The translations under genes were made by a program, and so were the position numbers. Of a DNA stretch of 64,000 bases, positions 35,409-46,491 are shown one piece after another. This DNA is from Strongylocentrotus purpuratus (Eukaryota; Echinodermata; Echinoidea; Camarodonta; Strongylocentrotidae). The first letter of the stretch is position 1, and each line of letters starts with the position of its first letter. The notes beneath the pieces are model-generated. The model was not told where the DNA came from. It made no database searches and saw nothing but the letters and a program-made list of their open reading frames with translations. The stretch covers positions 5,196,447 to 5,260,446 of the forward strand of contig NW_022145613.1 of NCBI RefSeq assembly GCF_000002235.5, written 5' to 3'.

Positions 35409-37659
35409 TCTACGGAAACTGAAAAATACCCAGAAAAGGGCCTCCATCTTTAACGATAAAAAGCATATCAAATGACACCTAGTTGAAAGTTGCTCCTCAC
35501 AATAAACTTTCTGTAGAACACAATAAAAGTGTCTTTTATCAGAAAGAGGATATGATTTGTGAGGACTGAAAGGAATTTTTATTATCATATTTTTTATTAG
35601 TTATTTCCTGGGAAAGAAAAAATGCTGGTATAGTTCTAGAGAACACCATTTTTGGTTTCACAAACTTGTTAAAAATACATTGTACATGGTCAACATGGAG
35701 CCTGCATTGAGCCTATAATTATATGCAAAGCATGATTAGCATGCTTTTGTATACATTGCTTCGAAGGGATTTATTCCACCTTCAAAGTATTTGAAATTCA
35801 TCCTAGCATTTTCAGTAGGGGTTTCAGACAACAAAATATCAAAAACTGGACTTGAGTAAAGTCTGTCTCTTTTTAAGAATAAGAAATACCGGAAATCAAT
35901 AGGAAATTGATTGATTGCAAAAATGCCATTAGGTATGACTCTTTATGTTCCCCCTCAACTCATTTTTTTAAACCAAGTTCCTTTTGTTTGTTTTCGAAAC
36001 AATCAGATAGTTTTCACAATTACAATTTTATTTGTTAAAGAGGAATCCACCCTGGCATCAAGATGGTTTTGAACAATTTTTTTTTGAGAAGGTTACTTTC
36101 TACTCTTTTCAATCAATCTGTTAAAATGTTGCATTACAACTTATTACAAGTTAAATTATTTTTCTAATTTTTGTCAAATCCACAAAACATGACCATATCA
36201 TCATGTTCCTATTGCTATAGAATGCTTTGAATTAATTGTATCTGGTAATGAATATCAATCTCAAAAACATACAACAAAACACCATATGTATATATCTTTT
36301 AAATGGCATTGCCTCTAGCCCTCTAGTAAATAATCCATATTCAACTTGAAACTGGTTAGCCTAACCTTTATAATTCAATACTGAAACTCTGACGTAAATG
36401 TTATTTCAGTAATATTTGTGATTTTTTTTAAAAACTTTAATAAAATCTTGAAATTGAAAAGAAAAAGGGTTTAATTACTGGAAGGTAGACTACAGCAGAT
36501 GAACATATTGAAGTTTAAGTGATTTAGATCAACAACAATAACAGCAGCAGCAAATAATTATGTACATAAGCATGTAAAATATAGTGCCTACTAGTAGAAT
36601 CAATAGGATGTACCTTTAAATAATGGATGGAGTCAGGAAAATATAGGTTACAACACATGTGGGATAACCATATGCGTAGGAGTACCGATAACAGCTACAT
36701 CAACTGTTGATTTAAAATTGGTATTAAAAACTGTGGTTTGATTTAGAAGTGATTGTATTTGGCAAGGTTTCATTGGCATGGTTTCATCAGCCGAGGTGGA
36801 CGCAAGGTTCATCTAGGTTTAGATGTTAGTCATTAATTCCACTCTCACTCCTTCTCTTGGAAACCAAACTAGGTTGCAATGGAGACAAACATAAATAATG
36901 CACATCCAAACAAAACTAAACTAAACAATAACAACTGGATTGGAAATGTTTCCGCCACGCATCGATTCCTATTGCTCATTATAGATGGGTTGGTATACTT
37001 TGGGTGTCGCAGACTTCTCATTTTACCATGCGCTCAGATGACGAGAATTCATTGTATTTTTGTGATTACATTCAATATGAATATTGTTAACGTTTTGATC
37101 ACTCTGAGTGGATATGTTGAGAGTTTTATAAATGTCAGCATTGAATCATTATTGTACAGCTATACAATAAGCAATTAATTCTTCTCTATATGTCGTATAG
37201 AGAACTGTTGTGTAATGAAACATTATACAGCGATATGCCTGTTTGAGCATCAATGTGAGTGAAAACTTCATAAAGAATGTAAATATTGCTCTATTCTGGA
37301 TGTTGTATCATACAAAAATTGTATATAACTGGGCAGGGCTTATCGTGAGCGCGCATTGGAGGTCGGCCTACTGCCATGTCATTTGACCGTACATACGTTT
37401 CTCTATAGGACACTGTTTTCAAGTCTGTATGCTCATTTCGTCCCTGTTTTCACGAAGTGACGGTAGAGCGCGCAACTAAAAGAAAGTTAGTTTTGAATAA
37501 ATCGCTTTCAAAGGTTCGAGCCATAATCTCAACCTCTTTAATTTATCAAAGGCAAATAAATTTTATATCCTGGGATTGAAAATATCTCAATGTTTAGTTC
37601 TATCTTTAAATATTTCCATAATTTCTTATATTTTTTGAGGAAATGAGCTGTAAACATTA

Positions 37660-38705
37660 CCGTCACTTCGTGAAAACACGAAATTCAAGGACGCGCTGTG
37701 AATTTGTTTTCACGAAGTGACGGTACGTAGCCGCGCGCGTAAAACATATGGGATTTTTCTCTCGTGGATGGAATTCTCGAAATGGACACTAAATACGGCA
37801 AAACGTTTTGTTTAATTGATGTACAGATAAAATAATTCGAACTGTGAGAAAGAGTACATTTTCCTCTTTCTGTAGCTGCTTTTTTATTTCTCTGTGTGGA
37901 CTGTTAACACATCCGTCATTTCGTGAAAACACAAATTGCATAGAACGCTTTGATTTTGTTTTCACGAAGTGACGGTACGTAGCCGCGCGCGTAAAACGTA
38001 TGGGACTTTTCCCTTGTGGATGGAATTCTCGAAATGGACACTAAAAACGGCATTATGTTTTGTTTAATTGATGTACAGATAAAATAATTCAAACTGTGAG
38101 AAAGAGTACATTTTCCTCTTTCTGTAGCTGCTTTTTTATTTCTCTGTGTGGACTGTTAACACATCCGTCATTTCGTGAAAACACAAATTGCATAGAACGC
38201 TTTGATTTTGTTTTCACGAAGTGACGGTACGTAGCCGCGCGCGTAAAACGTATGGGACTTTTCCCTTGTGGATGGAATTCTCGAAATGGACACTAAAAAC
38301 GGCATTATGTTTTGTTTAATTGATGTACAGATAAAATAATGCGAACTGAGAGATAGAGTACATTTTCCTCGTTTGGTAGCTGTTTTTTTTTTTATTGATA
38401 AGAATAAACTGAATGTCTCTGTATGAACTTTTAACTTAACCGTCATTTCGTGAAAACACAAATCACATAGAACGCTTGTATTTTGTTTTCACGAAGTGAC
38501 GGCTCGTAGCCGAGCGCGTATAAAACATATGGGATTTTTATTGTGTGAAGCAATTTCATGAGATAGACACTGAAATACGGTAAAATTACTTGTTTAATAG
38601 ATGTATGGATAAAATAAGAGCACCTTTTCTTCTTTGTATAATTATGATGTTAGATGTATGATGTCAGTTTTTGTTCACGAAGCTACGGCTCACAATAAAT
38701 TAACT
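37660..38705. repeat. Tandem array of 251-275-bp units with palindromic core
   Basis: The CACGAAG core recurs at 37,711, 37,962, 38,215 and 38,490, giving periods of 251, 253 and 275 bp. Each unit holds an inverted pair, CCGTCA(C/T)TTCGTGAAAACA and TTGTTTTCACGAAGTGACGG, separated by about 25-30 bp. A GTAGCCGCGCGCGTAAAAC segment and a unique-looking spacer follow. Units 2 and 3 are nearly identical; unit 4 is diverged and the array fades by 38,700. Confidence 0.85.
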
Positions 38706-40704
38706 ATCAATAGCACAGATGGATATTGGCACAAAGTGCTTTTAAAATGATTAATAAGCTATTCTCTTTAATCTTAAGCTAAAATGGATATGTATTTAAT
38801 ATTCTTTGAGGTTTAATTATCAGGTATATTGTATGTAGTAGGAACTAAAGATTGCACTAAAGTTACTATATACTTTCCACTTAAGAACACGTTCAAGTAG
38901 TCTCCCCCTCTCTCTCTCTCTCTCTTTACCCCCTCCATCTCCTCTTAATATCACACAAATTCTGCCATTTCTTGTTGAAATTCATGCGGGTGATATTAGG
39001 GCTTTTGCTACTCTATTACTATGAGGAATGTCTAAAATTTTAGAGAGGGGCCTAGCTAAATATATTTTTTCACATAGGAAATAAAGCAAATATGTTAAGA
39101 AATATTTTTGAATGAAGGAAAAAGATTCAGTATTGATCATTGACCATAATCTGTAGTTAACTACTTAACTCTGCAATATAAACACAGAAAATGAATTTCG
39201 ACTGAGCAGTTTTAATTCAAACATTTGGAACCAGAACAGCAAGTGGCAAATGGAGAATAAATAAAAAATATTAAATAATTCATACCAAACATATCATCAT
39301 CAATTATCATCAATACTATATTGCATTTTGAAATGTACATTTAGGGATTTGTGGAAAAGACTCATCAGGTATACAGCCACGGAATACAAAGGTTATTTAG
39401 CACATTATACAGTACTAAATATGCTAAAAATGTCTTTAACTTATTCTTCATACATGTCCTGGTTATCATGTTTATTCAGCAATCATAGCAAATAAATGCC
39501 ACATGTGACATACAAAATGCTTGACATACATGTACTACATGTATGATGAAGTCAACAAAGAAATAAATCTATATTCAAAATACCATTCCAAAAAAAAATG
39601 AATAAGAAATTTTACATCATTAGCATGCTGAAATATACTGGTTACTAAATAAACTCTTTTTTTTTTAAAGGTTCATCTGCACAGATTTTTTTTACCTGAA
39701 GACAAAAGAGGTATTCAAAACAGTACTGTGTGGTATAGTCTCTTTCTTGCACGCCATGGTTATCCTGTTCTGGCTGAAAGGTTTACATGTTGATCGTAAC
39801 AAAACGAGGCAATGGGAAATATGACTAATATAATCATGATCATTACTTTTTTGTTCATTACTGTTTTTCATTAATATCTTGTGAGTAGAGTTTCAGAAGC
39901 AAGTCAGTTTACACAATCTCTTTCTAGGGTATTTCAATAAAATTTAGTACACAGTCTCAAACGCTACAAAGTTTACCAAACACGTAATCTCTGACTAAAC
40001 AATTATCAGCTGAACAATGCATGATAAACATGGAAATATCAATTTGACTAAACAATTTCATTTCTCATCAAACAGATAAAATTCAAAACAGCAACATTAT
40101 ATTGTATGATTATAAGATAGTTTGAAGTACCAAATACAATTATGATGAGAATGACTATAGAAGTAAAAATATAAACATTAAATGTGAACTAGTAACATTG
40201 TGTTTTGAAAGAAAAATCAATTGTGGAAATGTAACTTATATTCATGTTCTAATGAAGGCATCAACCCCTGTGAATACAAACATTTAAAGAAAATAGATAA
40301 ACAAATTCTTCAATACAAAGATACGATATGAGGATTCATGGAACTGGAATCGAAAACTCTAATATGCATTCCTGATCGAGGTAGGTATACCCGATAAATA
40401 GCTGTTCTGAGCTATACATTTGAATAATAAAGATTTATGTGTGCAGGAATTCATTGCAATACTGTAACAGAAAACTGACACCTGTACGACTATTCAGTTC
40501 ATTGTTTCCGAAATCATGGACAATGTTACCAGTTTGCCTTTAATCAATTCATTGATTTTATAATCAATCCATTTCATTGCGATTACAACACACAATTACA
40601 ATTATGAGTGGTGTTTGCTTTGTTTATGATATTTAAAATGTTTAAAATAAAACAGTATAAAAGAGAGATTGAGGTATTGAAACATTGAAGCATTGTCAAA
40701 ACGA

Positions 40705-42961
40705 TCATGTAATAGATTCTAGTTTCTCAAGCATGCTCTTCAACAACAGTTCTTCAAGTTTCTTCACACGTATGTCATCCAAGCAATAGTGGTTGAAGCA
40801 GCGAAGATCCTTTATCTAGACTGCGTGAAAGCAAAAGGAAATAAGAGAAAGAACAATCAATAGAAAACCATTATCAGAATTTCAATTATGAATGGGAAAC
40901 TTTACAGTGCATTATGATTGGGCGAAATTATTTTGTGTAGTTTTGGTACCAACTTTTAGAGAGGCTCTTAATGAATTAAATACTTTATTTGGTATCACCT
41001 TAGTATTGGCAATTTTTGTTAAGGATTTAAAAAAAAATTAGATGCTGACCTCGATAGGACCACTCATTCCCTTAACTAAGGGACCTAAGCATTAAAAGCA
41101 ATTAAGAATATCTAAAATTTTAACTATTGGGAAACAATCAAGAAGGAGAGAAGATACCTTTTGACTCGCTCAGAAGCATAGACAATGGGTCATCATCAGA
41201 ATCGCAATCGGAGCCGTCAGGAGACTTTAAGGGTCACCATGCCAAGTCACACATGCAGCTCTGACTGTACGTGTTCGGTGAATTGCTTCAACGATTCCAT
41301 ACCGCTCCCACTCTTAGGTCACTATGCCAAGTCACAATCCCAGCTCTGTGTTCAGTGAATTATCAAGGACTCATCTTACCAGCATGTCGGTCCCCGTATC
41401 CAATCTAATTTTGTAGAATGAAAGAAATAATTACAAGTTATTTTCTTTCATTTATTTGCAAGCAGAGGTAAGGAAATGAATCCAATATTATCTTTTGTAC
41501 ATCAAATTAATTACTAGGGATAATTGACCCCAAACAGAAGTTTTCAATTGCCCCTATTACCCCAAAATAGAATTTTCCAATTGTCCCTACCAAACACAAC
41601 CACCCCAATGCACATACGCAGTGAGTGTGCTTAGTACTTTGCTGCTAAAGTGTGATTTTCTTGAACAGATCATGAAACTATGCTCACCTGGATTTGTTTC
41701 TGGCCTGTGGCATTCTTGAAAAGTAGATGTACTTTCCCAGTGCTTCCTTCATACAAGTGAAAATTGTATCTACTGCATCTGAAACTAAGTGAAAGCAAAA
41801 ACATCATCATAATGTCATTACCACTGAAGTGTAGGTACTGGTAGTGAGACATGTACATCATCTGGTATGGTGCTTGCTTGGAAAATTCTTTAAAATACAA
41901 AGTGGAGTTGGGCAACATTTGCTGGTATCAAGAACAATTGTTAAAAAAAAAAAAATTGTATAGGGTGAGGGACCAAGGGTACTAAAGTGCTGCCTTTGAA
42001 TATAACAGACACAGAGTACAATAATGAGAGAAACTAAGCTAAACATGTAGACATTGTTCCCCAAAAGGTAGACTACTCATGATTACTTCAGTCTCAAAAC
42101 AAAAGTATTCCTTTTTCGGATGGTGCCATTTATTCAATTTCAGGGCAGGACTGTATCTAATTTCCAATTTTTAATTAAACGTTCATTCATGTCCTTCTTT
42201 GCTTGTAAGGCAAATCATTGAATTCCCTAACAGTTAACCAGGCCAGGAGGAGCTACATCCCAGGTCATCTCAGCTCAGCATGATGATAATTTTCATAACT
42301 CCCTTTGCCCTTGGCCATGTTGATGTTGGCCTTGGGCTTGGAGCCCTGAAGTTTCTTAAACCCCAGGCACGCGTACGCGCGCCTTACAACTTGAAGGTCT
42401 CACTCTCAGTCTCACTAGTCTCAGTCTGGTCTAGATCCTGATCTACTCACCTCTAGATTCTAGATTGACGAGTAGTGGTTGACATAAACTGATAATTATA
42501 AAATGATGACCTAGAGTAACTAGAGTTCTAGACTCTAAATCAAATTTATAATTAGGTAAATAGTAAATTACTGAAAAAATTAAAGTAAAACTGTACTCTT
42601 CACTTTCTGTAAAACTTTGTTCAAATTTATACTTAAGCAGATATAAAAAGAACCTTATAGATCTAGCATTAATATTTGGTGTGGAGCTAAATAAGAAAGA
42701 CTCTCCACTTAAGTTATTTAGTCTAGTCTATATTTGTTAAGACATAAGTTGATCTTTTTAGTTTTGGATCACATGATACTTCACTCCTTTATTTACTTAC
42801 ATGAAAATAAGTATATGGGGCGATATGTGGAACGGCGGTGTATTTTTCACACATTTCTGTGCTCATGGACATATTTATGGCTTACAAAGAATCAGAATGA
42901 ATCAAAAGAGTGTACCATATTAATTTACCTAACAAAAATATTTAAAAACTCACCTTTTCAT
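40705..42961 (-). CDS. Six-exon small gene inside the TIR element, unrecognised
   Basis: Exons (minus strand): 42,961-42,954; 42,488-42,451; 41,784-41,688; 41,404-41,380; 41,224-41,158; 40,820-40,705. Donors are AAAAG|GTGAGT, AGAG|GTGAGT, CAG|GTGAGC, CTG|GTAAGA and AAAG|GTATCT. Acceptors are good except for exon 5 (CTTAAAG). Phases join exactly: MKSLCQPLLVNLESR-VSD-AVDTIFTCMKEALGKYIYF...LDTGTDML-SPDGSDCDSDDDPLSMLL-SESK-V-stop, 79 residues. The start ATG is preceded by an in-frame TGA. Exon 3 has tandem acceptors 6 nt apart. Skipping exon 5 and using the second exon-6 acceptor (40,815) instead gives a 92-residue form ending in a Leu/Lys/Glu-rich helix. The acidic exon 5 looks like a short activation-type segment. 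Function unknown. A spliced non-coding RNA is the alternative. Confidence 0.45.
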
Positions 42962-42989
42962 GGTCTGTGACTGTTCCAAACTGCGAAAT

Positions 42990-43285
42990 TTTCACTACCG
43001 TCACTTCGTGAAAATATTAAAAGCAGGAAAAGAGCAAACGATGTTTTCACGAATTGACGGCTGTTAAGCGCGTACTTGGCCGTCACTTCGTGAAAACAGA
43101 AAATCCTTTTGCTCGGTATTTTCTTGTTTACGTCATCGTCATAGTGACATAATTAGATATTATTATGGTCTGAAATTTTGTGAGGTTCAAGATGTTAGTG
43201 AATGATGTCCAAAAATGCAAAAAAATCAAAAGTGAAAATATATGCGATTTTGCTCACTACCGTCACTTCGTGAAAACAGGGACGA
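42990..43285. repeat. Right-arm copies of the palindromic motif
   Basis: CCGTCACTTCGTGAAAA occurs near 42,999, 43,080 and 43,260, with the inverse (GTTTTCACGAATTGACGG) near 43,042. They match the left-arm array but are fewer and closer. The start codon of the nested gene is about 30 bp inside them. Confidence 0.8.
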
Positions 43286-43328
43286 TTTCTCTATGCAATG
43301 ATTTTTTAAAATACAATGTTTCTTTATA

Positions 43329-43484
43329 CAGTCAAACCTGCTTTAGTGACCACCTGTCTACAAAGACCACATTTTTTGTTTCTCTTGAAAATAGTTTCTC
43401 ATTGAAACATGTACTATAGGAACCTGTACATAAAGACCACTTTTCTTGTCTCCCTTGTGTGGTCTTTATAGACAGGTTTCACAG
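43329..43484. mobile_element. MITE family C, copy 2 (156 bp)
   Basis: Same length and internal sequence (ACCACCTGTCTACAA, TTTCTCATTGAAACATGTA) as 12,464-12,619, with a degenerate right end (GGTTTCACAG) and TA on both sides. It lies just outside the right end of the 5.85-kb element. Confidence 0.8.
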
Positions 43485-44843
43485 TAAAAAATTTCATATA
43501 AATAGCATGCAGTCTGTCTAAAGAGGCTTTTAGACTTCCCTTGAGTGAATTTACATAAAGCGGGGCGGCAGACAATGAAAGAAGGTGTGGTTGGCGGAGG
43601 GGGGTGTTACGGTAATGGTGCACTGGCTGGCAAGACAATGATTCAAGGTTCGAGCTGACAATAGATCTTTTTTAACTCCATTTTTTTAGCAGGCATGTTG
43701 ACCCCTTTAATACATGAACCTCAACATTATACAGTAAACAACTACAGGTTTAATATATCCATACCCTTACCAAGTTTTGTAATTTTTAAAGTACCGGTGT
43801 GTCAAAAATTGATTTGTTCCGATATATGTTTCTTAAGAATGTGACATAGAAGTACTCAACAAAGGCACTAATTCAACCAGTCCACCATTCATTATTGAGT
43901 TAAGAAAAAACAAAAAAAGAAAGCGAAAGGGGAACTTTATCCACACGAAGGTGAATGTTAACTTATTTGATGCTGAAGCCTAGATGTGAATTTCTACAAG
44001 AGAAATATCCACATCTGACTAATCTGCCCCCCCCCCCCGCCCCAATGCTACACCCCTCAGCCCCCACTATCCAGAGCATTCTATTTAAAAAAAAGATGAT
44101 CTCCCAGTTCTGGTAGCAAAGAAGAAATTGAAAGAAAAAAAACTTGTTGAATATAGACCACATTCTATTACTTTTCCACTTGAATCAAAAGACAAATTTC
44201 TGGTATATCATTATGTTCCGTTCATGACCACCAATGAATTTGTATATTGGATCCAAAAAGAATAAAAAAATCACAGCAAGAAACCCACTCCTTCCCCAAA
44301 GTACACCGGACTGCAAGTCACGTAAGCTTCTGCAAATCCATGTAAATACAATTGTAGCACTATACAAAGAAATTTACATTTGTGTCTACCTGATAATTGT
44401 TTCATGCACTGATCTGTAGGCAAAAATGCAAAAAATTGTAAATGTAGATATTTCTAGAATAATAAAGGCAAGTTTCCCTCACTATTCACTCAAATAACAA
44501 CTTTGCATAACAAAAGGTCATCTCTTGCTTCTTTATACATAGTAGCGGCATACAATAAACCATTCATATTCCATACCACAACCTTGTGTTTTTCAAGGTG
44601 AAATTAACACTAACTAAAAGATTTAAAAAACTCAATTTGTTAATGGGTTTCACCACCCACACATAATGAGTATCAAAAGTCCAACAAAATTGATAAAATT
44701 ACATTTGTCGATGCAAGGCTCTAACGCTTTGATCCAACAAAACCTCCATGTATCAGCATACTGATACCTACATGCACAAGATCATTTCACAAAATTCCTG
44801 ACTGTCTTCTCCTCTATAAATAACAAGGGAAACGCTCTCGGCG

Positions 44844-45958
44844 GTCTCGCCTGCATAACGCAATTCAATATGATAAACCAGAACGTCAATGACGTTAGCG
44901 CTCATCCGCATCTCGCAACAACAAATATCGTAAATTTTATGTGGTACACTTTTGAACTGGTCAAAAAATAAAAATTTGATGCCCTGGAAGGGACATAATT
45001 TCATTTCATTTGCATAAAGTACCATAAATAATCAATGGAGCAAAATCTCACAATTCTGTAGAAGTTTAGTGTTCCAAATTTAGCTCTACCAGATAAGGCA
45101 AATCAAATCAAAATCGGTCAAGAAATGAGGAAAAAAAGCAATTTTTGTTATTTTTGGAGTAAATTTGCATAAATTACCATAATTAATTAATGGAGAACAA
45201 TTTCAAAATTCTGTGTAGAACTTTAGTGTACCAAAGTTAGCTCTACGATATAAAGCAAACCAAATCAAAATCCGTCGAGGAATGAAGGAGAAGAAGCCTA
45301 TTTTGTGATTTCGAATAAATTTGCATAAATTAGCATAGATAATATATTTCATGATTCTGTGATGAAATTTTAAATCCCCCTCCTAGCCCTATCATATGAA
45401 ACAATCAGAATCAAAATTGGTTGAAAAATAACGAAGAAGAAGCATTTTGAAAATCTTGATGTTGATGCCACAACAAAGTCTAAGTTTGTTGACCTTAAAT
45501 GACCTTTGACCTTAATTTAGTGACCTGAAATTCTACTCACATGATTGGGGAGACTTGATAACCCTATAGTCCAAGTTTCATTGACTAAGACCTTATACTT
45601 TCAAAATTATATCAACAATTCAAAAACTTAACCTTAGGTTAAGTTTTCGATGACATAGTCCAAGTCTGTTGACCTGAAATGACCTTTGACCTTGACTTTG
45701 TGATCTGAAATTTTACTCACATGATTGGTGATACTTGATTACCCTATAGTCAAAGTTTCATTGACTAAGAACTTATACTTTAAAAATTATATCAAAAATT
45801 CAAAAACTTAACCTTAGGTTAAGTTTTTGATGTTGACGCCGCTGTCGCCGTCGCCGCCGTCACCGGAAAAGCGGCGTCTATGTCTCGCTTTCGCCGGCGT
45901 CGCCGCCGTTACCGGAAAAGCGGCGCCTATGTCTCGCTTTTTGCTACCCAGGCGAGAC
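44844..45958. mobile_element. 1,115-bp composite element, GTCTCGCCTG termini
   Basis: 10-bp perfect inverted ends, GTCTCGCCTG (44,844-44,853) and CAGGCGAGAC (45,949-45,958). Inside, left to right: three diverged units of about 155 bp starting near TTTGCATAAATTA; two 180-bp units; and two GC-rich units of about 60 bp (GCCGCCGT...CCGGAAAAGCGGCG). No ORF. The GC-rich end is strikingly unlike its AT-rich surroundings. Confidence 0.65.
45465..45827 (+). repeat. Two 180-bp direct repeats with nuclear-receptor DR1 sites
   Basis: Exact 180-bp period. Each unit contains TGACCTTTGACCT (45,500-45,512 and 45,680-45,692), a perfect direct repeat of AGGTCA with 1-nt spacing on the minus strand, the DR1 consensus for RXR/HNF4-type receptors. 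Each unit ends AACTTAACCTTAGGTTAAGT, itself a palindrome. Confidence 0.8.
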
Positions 45959-46038
45959 AAAAATAATAATAATCACAATCATTTCTCATCTGTCAGCGTG
46001 TCCACACACAAAACAATTTATCCCGAAACTCTATAACG

Positions 46039-46140
46039 AAACGTCGTTTAAAGAATCATCGTATAAATTTCAGAGTGTCCACACACAAGAAACGTTGTAT
46101 AAATAATCATCGTATAAATTCCAGGATGTCCACACACAGA
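46039..46140 (+). repeat. Two 51-bp direct repeats
   Basis: Units begin AAACGT(C/T)GT and contain AATCATCGTATAAATT and TGTCCACACACA. Related motifs recur in the adjacent inverted-repeat element. Confidence 0.7.
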
Positions 46141-46294
46141 AGAAAGTAATCCTGAAACTCTACAGCGAAATGTTGTATAGGTGCGCAGTTTGCTACTGCG
46201 GTCATGAAATGGAAGCGAAAATGAGAGGTCTGGTCTCCTTTCGCTCGAGGTCACGTTAAGCCCCGCCCAGTTAGTTACACTAGTTACACTCCCC

Positions 46295-46491
46295 CTGTCC
46301 ACACACAACATTTTCCGTGATTAGGCGTGATTCTTTATTGAGTTCTAGTTTGAAACGATGCCCAAACTTGCGTTTTGTTAGACTAGTTTCGTTATACGAC
46401 GTATCGTTAGTGAGCATCCACACACACAATTTCATCGTAAAACTATCGCGAAACGGTATAGCTAATCACGGAAAATGTTGTGTGTGGACAG
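46295..46491. mobile_element. 197-bp element with 30-bp perfect TIRs
   Basis: 46,295-46,324 and 46,462-46,491 are exact inverted copies (CTGTCCACACACAACATTTT at the outer end). No ORF; MITE-like. Confidence 0.8.

Larger units (their letters stand above)
27605..40704. other. Non-coding, repeat-rich stretch
   Basis: Holds the short hairpins, SINE and LINE fragments, the MITE family D copy, a promoter-like motif cluster at 33,558-33,636 and the left arm of the 5.85-kb element. No supported host exon. Confidence 0.5.
37439..43284. mobile_element. 5.85-kb TIR-bounded element carrying a spliced gene
   Basis: 37,438-37,466 and 43,257-43,285 are perfect 29-bp inverted copies (core CCCTGTTTTCACGAAGTGAC). 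ATTT lies immediately outside both ends (37,435-37,438 and 43,285-43,288), a possible 4-bp target duplication. Both arms carry repeats of the same palindromic motif, which I did not see outside these limits. The interior has no transposase ORF but holds a six-exon minus-strand gene. The superfamily is unknown; subterminal repeat arrays and a 4-bp duplication would suit a foldback- or Academ-like non-autonomous element, but this is inference. Confidence 0.55.

Noticed and set aside
38168..38461. 97-aa minus-strand ORF
   Set aside because: Lies in the tandem palindrome array and is not preserved between units.
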